Positions 1-6,700 of a DNA stretch of 7,636 bases are shown here, piece by piece. The position numbers and the translations under genes are program-made. The stretch lies in NCBI GenBank assembly GCA_021802685.1, contig JAJZRM010000130.1, positions 1 to 7,636 of the forward strand. The letters are read 5' to 3'. The first letter of the stretch is position 1, and each line of letters opens with the position of its first letter. The notes under the pieces are model-generated. The model saw only the letters and a list, made by a program, of their open reading frames with translations, did no database searches and was not told where the DNA came from. Origin of the DNA: Deltaproteobacteria bacterium (lineage in GTDB: Bacteria; Desulfobacterota; Deferrimicrobia; Deferrimicrobiales; Deferrimicrobiaceae).

Positions 1-239
1 CGATCTTCCGCGGGGCGGTGATGGACGCCAACCCCGCGAAGAAGCTCTTCAATATCATCGACTACCGGGAATACCGCGCCTGCCGCGAGGTGGGTTGCGC
101 GAGGGAATGGGTGACTGTCCTCTTCGACGGGAAACCGCCCGCCGTGGCCAGCGTCGTCGAGATCACCGGGATCATCGAGAAAAACCGTGCGGGAAAGGGC
201 GGGTTTGTTGTCAGGGCGAAGGCGGTCAGCGTCAAATGA
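1..239 (+). CDS. 3' end of a small OB-fold-like protein of unknown function (partial)
   Basis: The frame is open to the left edge, so only the last 78 or so residues are visible and the true start is outside the window; the GTG at 18 and ATG at 21 are probably internal. The visible part alternates short beta-strand-like stretches (FNIIDY, WVTVLFDG, ASVVEITGII, GGFVVRAKAVSVK), resembling the strand pattern of small OB-fold domains; this is an inference from pattern, with no catalytic motif seen. Two cysteines are spaced C-x4-C (CREVGC) in the middle. The stop codon overlaps the ATG of the downstream ABC permease by 4 bp (ATGA), so it is almost certainly co-translated with that transporter and may be an accessory of it. 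Existence of the gene is well supported by frame, overlap and codon use; the function is unknown. Confidence 0.7.
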   Translation, partial: IFRGAVMDANPAKKLFNIIDYREYRACREVGCAREWVTVLFDGKPPAVASVVEITGIIEKNRAGKGGFVVRAKAVSVK

Positions 240-1393
240 AACCCGCGACGCTTGTCCTCCGCAACGTCACGCGCCGTAGAAGCCGCTTCGCATTCACCTT
301 GTTGGGGATCACCGTGGGGATCGCCTCCCTGGTGACGCTTCTCTCCCTCGGGACGGGGCTGGAGAAGGAGGTTCGCAAGCAGGCCGACGTCCTGGGTGCC
401 CATCTCGTGGTCACGCCCAAGGGATGGTGTGCCTACGAGCAGATCTCGGTGCTGACCGGCGAAACCTTGCCCGAGGCGATCCCCGATGCGGACGTAAAAA
501 GGATCGCGTCCATCAAGGGCGTCCAAGCGCTTCCCTACCTCACCCAGCGCACGGCCATCGAGAACCAGCCCGTCCCTGTCGTCGGTATTCTCCCCGGGCC
601 GATGGAGGTGTTCAAGAAGTGGGAGGTCGAAAAAGGGGATTACCGGCTCGACGAGAGGGGCGTGGTCGTGGGGCACGGGATCGCCAAACAGTTCAAACTG
701 TTCGTGGACGACGTCGTCGCCTTACGAGGGAAGGACTTCCGCATCCGGGGGATCCTCTCCGAGGTCGGAAACCGGGACGATCTCGCCATCTATCTCGACC
801 TTCCAGTCGCGCAGGAGCTTTACGGGGTCGGGGATAAGGTTTCCTTCATCTCCGTCAAGGTGGACGACATCTCGCAGATCGACAAGTACATCCTCGAAAT
901 CCGGAACGCGGCCAATGTCGCGGTGGTTTCGGACAAGCAACTCCTCAAATCCGTCCTGGGAATCGTGGGGGCCGTGGGCAACGCCCTCCAACTCATCGCG
1001 GCCGTGGCGATCCTGGCCGCCTGCTTCGGGATCATCAACACGATGATGACCGCCATTTACGAGAGGAGACGGGAGATCGGGATCCTGCAGGCCGTGGGGG
1101 CAAGACGGAAGACGATCTTCTCCCTGTTCCTCGCGGAATCGGGGTTTTATGGTCTTGCGGGAGGGCTCCTGGGGGTGGTTGTCGGGTTCCTCTTCTCGTA
1201 TGCGGCGGCCCCCTACATCTCCCAGAACGAGTTCACCGCCTTCCTGGGAAGCGAGCAGACGGTCCGGCTGTTCGATCCGGCGATCACGTTGGAAGCACTC
1301 TCCTTCTCCGTCGCCGTGTCGATTCTCTCCGGGCTCTACCCCGCCTGGAAGGCGTCGCGTTTGAGCCCGGTGGAGGCGATCAGCTATGAGTGA
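236..1393 (+). CDS. ABC transporter permease, FtsX/MacB-type (385 aa)
   Basis: This is the membrane subunit of a type VII (MacB/LolCE/FtsX-like) ABC transporter in the inner membrane. The 385-residue protein has the family layout: a first transmembrane helix at about residues 18-40 after a basic start, a large periplasmic domain of MacB_PCD type at about 41-240, then three helices near 245-270, 297-322 and 352-370. The FtsX-domain hallmark YERRREIGILQAVGARR (275-291) and the terminal LYPAWKASRLSPVEAI (367-382) are clear. Family members couple cytoplasmic ATP hydrolysis to movement of periplasmic substrates (lipoproteins, peptides, antibiotics) rather than moving cargo through the permease. 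The start at 236 was chosen because the N-terminus then matches the family and gives a 4-bp overlap with the upstream stop; the frame stays open to 95 but that extension is arginine-rich shadow sequence. A lone periplasmic cysteine sits at residue 65 (PKGWCAYEQ). The substrate cannot be read from the sequence. Confidence 0.93.
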   Translation: MKPATLVLRNVTRRRSRFAFTLLGITVGIASLVTLLSLGTGLEKEVRKQADVLGAHLVVTPKGWCAYEQISVLTGETLPEAIPDADVKRIASIKGVQALPYLTQRTAIENQPVPVVGILPGPMEVFKKWEVEKGDYRLDERGVVVGHGIAKQFKLFVDDVVALRGKDFRIRGILSEVGNRDDLAIYLDLPVAQELYGVGDKVSFISVKVDDISQIDKYILEIRNAANVAVVSDKQLLKSVLGIVGAVGNALQLIAAVAILAACFGIINTMMTAIYERRREIGILQAVGARRKTIFSLFLAESGFYGLAGGLLGVVVGFLFSYAAAPYISQNEFTAFLGSEQTVRLFDPAITLEALSFSVAVSILSGLYPAWKASRLSPVEAISYE

Positions 1394-2066
1394 TCCGATT
1401 ATTCGCACGGAGAAGCTGGGCAAGGTCTACGACAACGGCTACCGGACATGTGCTCTCGCCGAGGTCGACCTTGAGATCGAGCCTTACACCTTCTCCTGCA
1501 TCATGGGGCCTTCGGGCCACGGGAAAAGCACCCTCCTGCATCTTCTCGGGGGACTGGACCGGCCCAGCTCCGGTGACGTTTACATTAACGGCGCCAACCT
1601 GGCAGGGATGACGTCGGATCAGTTGGCCGACTTCCGGAATCGGACCGTGGGATTCGTGTTCCAGTTCTTCAACCTGATTCCCGTACTCTCGGTCCTTGAA
1701 AACGTCCAGATCGCGTCGATGCTGGCCGGCATGCCGGACCGGGAACAGAAGGAACGCGCCGTGCGGCTCCTCGAATCGCTGGGGCTTGCGGAGAAGGCGG
1801 TTGCGAGGCCCAACCAGCTCTCCGGCGGCCAGCGGCAACGGGTTGCCGTGGCCCGGGCGCTGATCAACGACCCCGATATCCTGATGATGGACGAGCCCAC
1901 GGGGAATCTGGACAGCACCTCCGAATCCGAGCTTCTGGACCTGATCTGTTCGCTTCACGGAAAGGGCAAGACGATCCTTGTCGTGACCCACTCCGAAACC
2001 GTGGCGGCTCGGTCCCAACGGATCATCCGCATCCGGGACGGCAGGATCGTGTCCGCCGAGATTTAG
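1386..2066 (+). CDS. ABC transporter ATP-binding protein, LolD/MacB-type (226 aa)
   Basis: This is the cytoplasmic ATPase that powers the preceding permease. All nucleotide-binding motifs are present: Walker A GPSGHGKST (41-49), Q-loop Gln93 (FVFQFFNLIP), signature LSGGQRQRVAVARAL (145-159), Walker B ILMMDEPTGNLD (165-176) with catalytic Glu170, and H-loop His202 (VVTHS). The 226-aa length and the LHLLGGLDRPSSG stretch are typical of the LolD/MacB/FtsE group that pairs with FtsX-type permeases. The start ATG overlaps the permease stop by 8 bp and has a good Shine-Dalgarno GGAGG at 1372-1376, nine bases upstream, so the pair is translationally coupled. The Walker A carries His where Ser is commonest, a tolerated position. 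The protein should be a functional ATPase; which exporter subfamily it belongs to is not certain. Confidence 0.95.
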   Translation: MSDPIIRTEKLGKVYDNGYRTCALAEVDLEIEPYTFSCIMGPSGHGKSTLLHLLGGLDRPSSGDVYINGANLAGMTSDQLADFRNRTVGFVFQFFNLIPVLSVLENVQIASMLAGMPDREQKERAVRLLESLGLAEKAVARPNQLSGGQRQRVAVARALINDPDILMMDEPTGNLDSTSESELLDLICSLHGKGKTILVVTHSETVAARSQRIIRIRDGRIVSAEI

Positions 2067-2069
2067 GTT

Positions 2070-2537
2070 TTGATCCCTTATTTCCAACAGCCTTCGCTCC
2101 ACCTGTTCGGGCCGGTCACGACCCACGCCTTCGTTTTCCCGTTCGCCTGGGCGATCGGGCGACTGGCCTGTACAACGGCCCACGACCATCCGGGCACCCT
2201 CACGACGTTCCCGTTCGCTGTGAGCCTCAAGACGCCGGAGGCCAGGGCGTACATCACTGCCGTGTACCAGGATGCCGGGCGACTGGCGGAGCTGCCGGGA
2301 CCCTCCGAGCTGGCCCGGATGGCATTTCACGACCTGGGCTGGTACGAATTCCTCCACACGCTGCTGGTCGTCTTCCTGCTGCTCTATGTGCCTGCGCGCT
2401 TCGGTCTCGACTTCCTGCGCTTGAGCGATGTCCGGTATTTCGGGCTTACGCCCGGACAGTACGCGGGTCTTGCGGTTTTCGTCGCTGCGCTCTATGCCTT
2501 CCGGCGGAGCGATGCCGCCCCCGGCGGAGGCGATTAG
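2070..2537 (+). CDS. Lgt-like membrane protein with apparent internal deletions (155 aa)
   Basis: This is recognisable as a relative of prolipoprotein diacylglyceryl transferase (Lgt), the inner-membrane enzyme that adds diacylglycerol to lipoprotein cysteines. The N-terminus MIPYFQQPSLHLFGPVTTHAF resembles the Lgt start, IGRLACTTAHDHPG (29-42) resembles the Lgt signature around its essential arginine (here Arg31), and ARFGLDFLRLSDVRYFGLTP (109-128) resembles the C-terminal block. The protein is only 155 aa, whereas Lgt enzymes are about 260-300 aa. The membrane helices expected between THAF and VFPFAWAIGR, including the HGG-type motif, are missing, and the linker before FLLLYVPARF seems shortened too. 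Start: TTG at 2070, only 3 nt after the ATPase stop, chosen because the residues fit the family; the ribosome-binding site is weak (GAG at 2058-2060). Catalytic activity is doubtful. It could be a decaying paralogue, a miniaturised variant, or an assembly artefact. Confidence 0.75.
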   Translation: MIPYFQQPSLHLFGPVTTHAFVFPFAWAIGRLACTTAHDHPGTLTTFPFAVSLKTPEARAYITAVYQDAGRLAELPGPSELARMAFHDLGWYEFLHTLLVVFLLLYVPARFGLDFLRLSDVRYFGLTPGQYAGLAVFVAALYAFRRSDAAPGGGD

Positions 2538-2562
2538 ACTATCGGGGGGAACTTCATCCGTT

Positions 2563-2568
2563 GGGAGG
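2563..2568 (+). promoter_or_regulatory. Ribosome-binding site for the beta-barrel gene
   Basis: GGGAGG lies 11 bases upstream of the ATG at 2580. It supports that ATG over alternatives and shows that this gene has its own initiation signal in the 42-nt gap after the Lgt-like gene. No convincing promoter was seen in the gap. Confidence 0.6.
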
Positions 2569-2579
2569 GATCGGGCACC

Positions 2580-3314
2580 ATGTCGAGGCCCGGAAAGGCG
2601 AGAAGGGCGGGCGCATTGGGGATCCCGACGATCCTGGCGGCGGGGTCTCCGTGCTTGGCGGAGGAGACGAAAAAGATCCGCGACAACTCGTTCCTGCCGG
2701 AGGAGGCCTACAACCAGGAAGAGGGAGTAATCCAGCATATCCAGGCGCTCCAGTACATGAAGGACAAATCCTGGAGCTATACCTTCACAGAGGAGTGGCC
2801 GATCCCCCGGGAGGCGCACCAGCTTTCGGTGACCGTCCCGATCAGCCGTCTCCAATCCGACGGCACGGAGACGGGTCTCGGCGACATCCTGTTGAACTAC
2901 CGCCGCCAGCTTATCCTGAAGGACCCGATCGCCCTTGCGCCGAGGCTGTCACTCATTCTTCCGACCGGTAACGATGAGAAAGGCCTCGGAGATGGCGCGT
3001 TCGGGATCCAGGCGAACATCCCCTTGAGCGTAGAGACAGGCGACCGATGGGTCACCCATTGGAACGTCGGAATGACCTATATCCCGAATGCGAAGGGGCC
3101 GGGCGGCATCCGGGGGGACACGACCGCCTTCCATTACGGGGCGAGCCTTATTTACCTCCTTTCGGAGAACTTCAACCTTCTTGTCGAAGCCACCGGAAGC
3201 GCCTACGAAACCATCCAGGAGGACGGTTTCGTAAAAAGAGAGAACTCGTTCTTCATCAACCCCGGCTTGCGGTTTGCGGTCAATTTCGCGCGCTTTGGGA
3301 TTTCGCCTTCATGA
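2580..3314 (+). CDS. Exported outer-membrane beta-barrel-type protein, C-terminus probably truncated (244 aa)
   Basis: This resembles uncharacterised transporter-like outer-membrane barrels found in deltaproteobacteria. A basic start (MSRPGKARR), a short weakly hydrophobic stretch (GALGIPTILAAG) and a plausible signal peptidase I site after CLA (about residue 27) suggest export. The mature part opens with DNSFLPEEAYNQEEGVIQHI and continues as alternating amphipathic strands (WSYTFTEEWPI, HQLSVTVPISRL, LGDILLNYRRQ, PRLSLILPTGN, WVTHWNVGMTYIP, FHYGASLIYLL, FNLLVEATGSAYE, FINPGLRFAVNF), with a glycine/asparagine/aspartate turn after each. Barrels of this kind usually continue for another 30 or so residues and end in an aromatic residue that serves as the assembly signal. 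Here the frame stops at ARFGISPS, so the final strands are missing or frameshifted. Its position behind the ABC genes suggests an outer-membrane partner, but that is inference. Confidence 0.8.
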   Translation: MSRPGKARRAGALGIPTILAAGSPCLAEETKKIRDNSFLPEEAYNQEEGVIQHIQALQYMKDKSWSYTFTEEWPIPREAHQLSVTVPISRLQSDGTETGLGDILLNYRRQLILKDPIALAPRLSLILPTGNDEKGLGDGAFGIQANIPLSVETGDRWVTHWNVGMTYIPNAKGPGGIRGDTTAFHYGASLIYLLSENFNLLVEATGSAYETIQEDGFVKRENSFFINPGLRFAVNFARFGISPS

Positions 3315-3336
3315 ATTGCGATGTCGTCGTGCAGCC

Positions 3337-3354
3337 GGCTGGAATGGTCCAACC
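3337..3354 (-). other. Short stem-loop in the convergent intergenic gap
   Basis: Read on the minus strand, GGTTGGA and TCCAGCC can pair over 7 bp (one G-U) around a CCAT loop. A 6-bp outer inverted repeat, TTGCGA (3316-3321) with TCGCAA (3359-3364), flanks it, and CAGCCGGCTG (3332-3341) is a perfect 10-bp palindrome. No T-run follows this hairpin, so it is not a standard terminator; it may add to transcript-end structure or be chance. Confidence 0.3.
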
Positions 3355-3362
3355 GTTGTCGC

Positions 3363-3382
3363 AAAAAGGAACGCAAACGTTC
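3363..3382 (-). terminator. Probable rho-independent terminator of the metal-efflux operon, possibly bidirectional
   Basis: On the minus strand GAACG-TTTG-CGTTC forms a 5-bp hairpin with a 4-base loop, followed one base later by TTTTT (plus-strand A-run 3363-3367). It lies 23 bp beyond the P-II stop codon, where a terminator for the operon is expected. Read on the plus strand, the same hairpin is followed by the pyrimidine-rich TTCTTCTC, so it may also weakly stop the convergent ABC operon. The stem is short, hence the moderate confidence. Confidence 0.45.
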
Positions 3383-3405
3383 TTCTCATCATGGGGTCTC
3401 CTCGC

Positions 3406-3747
3406 CTAAACGGCTTCTTCGCCGCGGTCTCCGGTGCTGATCCGCACCGCCATTTCCACCGGGGAAACATAGATTTTCCCGTCCCCCCGGAGTCCCGTGT
3501 GGGCCGTCTTCTCGATCAGGGATACGATTTCCTCCACTTTTTCATCCTTGCAGAGGATCTCCAGCTTCATATGCAGGGAGTAGTCCAGGAGATCCTCGTC
3601 GATCCGGTGGGGGATCCCCTTCGCCCTTCCCCGCCCGAAGCCCCGGACGTCCGTAACGCTCATCCCGGTGAGCCCCTCCACTTTCTGGAGGGTTCTTGTG
3701 ACCCTGGAAAGCATGTGCGGCTGTATGAACGCCTTGATCTCCTTCAT
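3406..3747 (-). CDS. P-II-family signalling protein linked to metal efflux (113 aa)
   Basis: This is a small cytoplasmic regulator of the P-II (GlnB/GlnK) superfamily, whose trimers sense nucleotides and bind partner proteins. The 113-aa length is normal. Conserved blocks are the start MKEIKAFIQP, the core GLTGMSVTDVRGFGR (25-39), the B-loop TGLRGDGKIYV (84-94), which binds ATP/ADP phosphates, and the C-loop VRISTGDRGEEAV (101-113). The T-loop is diverged: by alignment with E. coli GlnB, uridylylated Tyr51 is Asp52, Gln39 is Gly40 and Lys58 is His59, and the second C-loop arginine (Arg103) is Ser104. Uridylylation and classical 2-oxoglutarate sensing are therefore unlikely. His47, His59 and Cys66 might allow metal binding (speculative). 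The ATG overlaps the pump stop by 4 bp. P-II-like proteins encoded beside HME-RND pumps are, as I recall, a described divergent P-II group; this looks like a member. Confidence 0.92.
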   Translation of the reverse strand: MKEIKAFIQPHMLSRVTRTLQKVEGLTGMSVTDVRGFGRGRAKGIPHRIDEDLLDYSLHMKLEILCKDEKVEEIVSLIEKTAHTGLRGDGKIYVSPVEMAVRISTGDRGEEAV

Positions 3748-6700
3748 CTCTTTTCCTCCTTTCGGGTCCGGGAAACGGGTTCCTTCTCCACGTCGGCGGC
3801 AAACCACCGATATACGGCCGGAATGACCAGCAGGGTGAGCGCGGTCGAGGTCACCAGCCCTCCGATGACCACCGTGGCCAGAGGGCGCTGCACCTCGCTT
3901 CCCGTCCCGCTGGAGAGCACCATCGGCACCAACCCCAGGCCGGCGGCCAGCGCCGTCATGAGCACGGGCCGCAGTCTCAGGCACGCTCCCCGGATGCACG
4001 TCTCTTCCATGGGAACCCCTTCCCGCAGCAACTGGTTGAGGTAGGTCACCAGGACCATTCCGTTGGCGAGGGCGATGCCGAACAGGGCGATGAAGCCCAC
4101 CGAGGCCGGGACGGAAAGGTTCTGGCCGGTCATCCAAAGCCCCGCGACGCCTCCGACCAGGGCCAGGGGGATGTTCAGAAGAATCAGGAGGGAGTTTTTC
4201 AGGGAATCGAATGCGGAGAAGAGCAGGAGGAACACGATCAGAAGCGTGACCGGCACCACCAGAGACAGGCGCTTGTTGGCTTCCTGCTGAAGCTCGAACT
4301 GGCCGCCCCAGTTGACCAGGTATCCCGGCGGCATCTTGACCTTCTCGTCGATCGCCTTCTGGGCATCCCGGACGAACGACCCGATGTCCCGGCCGCGCAC
4401 ATTGCACTGTACCGTGATGAAACGCTGATTGTCCTCCCGGGTGATCTGCCGGGGACCGACGATTTCCTCGATCTTCGCCAGATCGGACAACGGCACCTTT
4501 TGACCCCCGGGAGCGGCCACGAGGATCCGCCCGATCGCCTCCGCCGTGTTCCGGCTCCCGAACCCGTACCGGACGACAATGTCGAAGCGGGGGATCCCCT
4601 CGAAGATCTGGCCGGCCTTCTCGCCTCCCACGGCGGTCTGGAGGATGCTCTGGACGTTTTCAACGTTGATCCCGTGACGGGCGATGGCCTGGCGGTCGAT
4701 CGTGATGCGAAGCTGCGGTGTCCCGGTCACCTGGTCCTTCTGGACATCGTCCGCGCCGGAGACGGTCCGGATCACCGCTTCCACCTCGGCCGCCTTCTGT
4801 TTGAGCACTTCCATGTCCTGGCCGAAGATCTTGATCGCCAGGTCCGCCTTGCTGCCGCTGATCAGCTCGTCCACCGCGGCAGCGATCGGTTGCGTGAAGT
4901 TGAACGCCGCCCCGGGGAAGCTTCTGAACTCGTCGCTCATCTTGTCGAAGAGGTCCTCGGGGGTCTTCGCCGTCTTCCACTGGTCCTGCGGCTTCAGGGC
5001 GATGAACGCCTCCCCGGAATTGACCGGGTCGGCGTGGGCGCCCACCTCCCCTCGTCCCACGCGGGTCACCACCGTGGTCACCTCCGGGAATTTCTCCATG
5101 AGTCGGCGCTCGAACCGGGTCATCGTGTCCCGGGCCTCCTCCATGGAGATGGAGGGGGCCATGGTGGCCCGGACCAGGACATCTCCCTCGTTCAGCCGCG
5201 GCACGAATTCCGACCCCAGTCGGGTGAAAAGGAGCCCTCCGACCACAAGGAGGGCCACGGCCATCCCGATGGCGGCGGCCGGCTTGCGGACGAAGAAGGT
5301 CACCAGCGGCCGGTACGCCGACTGCATCCAACGGACGACGACGAATTCCTTGTGTTCCCCGGATCCGCCTTGCTGTCGGCGCATCAGCAGGCTCGCAAGG
5401 ACAGGCGCCAGGAGGACCGCGAACAGCAGGGACCCGAACATGGCAAGCGCCATCGTCTGCGCCAGGGGACGGAACGTCTTCCCTTCCACCCCCTGCAGGG
5501 CGAACAGGGGCAGAAAGACGATCACGATAATGAGAAGCGAGAGGACGATGGGGCGGGCCACTTCCGTGCACGCCCGCAGGATCACGTGCATGAGAGGTTC
5601 GTCCGGATCCCCCTCCCGGATCATCCGGTCCACGTTTTCGATCATGACCACCGAACCGTCGACCAGGAGGCCGAGGGCGATCGCCAGCCCTCCGAGCGAC
5701 ATGAGGTTGGCGGAGATGTCGAAATACTTCATCGCCAGGAAGGAAAAAGCCAGCGAGAAGGGGATGGCCGCCAGGACCACGATGCTCGGCCGGATTCCCC
5801 CCAGCATCAGGAGCTGGATCAGAATGATGAGGAACACCGCCTCGGACAGCGCCTTAGTGACCGTCCCGACGCATTTCGCCACCAAGGTCGCCTGGTCGTA
5901 ATACGGGACCACCTTGATGCCGGGCGGGAGGACCTTGTTGATCTTGTCCATCCGCTCCTTAACGTCCTTGATGACCGTCGAGGTGTTGGTCCCGATCAGT
6001 TTCAGGACCATCCCGACGACCGTCTCCCCCTTGCCGTTCCGGGTGGCCAGGCCGCGACGGATCTCGCCGCCCGTCGCCACGTCGGCGACCTGCCGCAGGA
6101 ACACGGGCGTACCGTCCTTGGACTTGAGGACGATGTTCTCAAGGTCGGGGATCTTTTCGGCAAGCCCGACGGACCGGACGATGTACTCCTCCGCGTTCTT
6201 GACGATGAACTGGGCTCCGACGTTGGAATTGTTCGCCTTAACGGCCTCGAGGACGTTGCCAAGGGAGAGATCGTACCGGAGTAGGTCGGCGGGACGAACC
6301 AGGATCTGGTACTGCTTCACCTCGCCCCCGAGGGAAAGGACTTCGGTGACCCCCTTGACGGTTTGGAGGTTGAATTTGATCAGCCAGTCCTGGATCTCCC
6401 GAATCTGCTGGGGAGTGCGTTTGCCCGTCTCGTCCGCCACGATGTAAAAGAGGATCTGGCCGAGCCCCGTCGAAATCGGCCCCATCTCCGGGTCCCCGAA
6501 TCCCTCCGGAATCTCCTCCCGGGCGATCTGCAACCGCTCGTTGACCAACTGACGGGTGAGGTAGATGTCGGTCCCGTCGTCGAAGTAGATGTTCACCACC
6601 GAAAGCCCGAAGTTGGAGACCGACCGGATCTCCTTGAGGTTGGGGAGACCGCTCATGGCAACCTCGACCGGGTAGGTGACGTACTTCTCGACTTCCTCGG

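Noticed and set aside
95..235. Upstream extension of the permease frame to an ATG at 95
   Set aside because: The extra 47 residues are arginine-rich and overlap the coding sequence of the upstream gene; the ATG at 236 gives a family-like N-terminus and an ATGA junction.
687..702. Near-palindrome AACAGTT-CA-AACTGTT
   Set aside because: It lies within well-conserved permease coding sequence (KQFKLF), far from any promoter position, and is most simply explained by codon coincidence.
1506..1532. Histidine in the Walker A motif of the ATPase (GPSGHGKST)
   Set aside because: The position is variable in P-loops (GxxGxGK[ST]) and the key Gly, Lys and Ser residues are intact, so this is not a defect or novelty.
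1380..2855. A 491-codon open frame on the minus strand opposite the ATPase and Lgt-like genes
   Set aside because: It has shadow composition (Arg/Gly/Asp/Pro/Val-rich) and crosses three well-supported plus-strand genes without domain content of its own.
3748..4407. Upstream extension of the P-II frame
   Set aside because: The extension is shadow sequence inside the RND pump gene. The ATG at 3747 has a strong ribosome-binding site and matches the normal P-II start.
4500..6284. A 594-codon open frame on the plus strand opposite the RND pump gene
   Set aside because: It is a GC-rich antisense shadow: the translation is a monotone of Asp/Arg/His/Gly/Pro with no recognisable domain, while the opposite strand encodes a clear full-length RND pump. 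Other plus-strand open frames at 4684-5901 and 5914-6447 are rejected on the same grounds.
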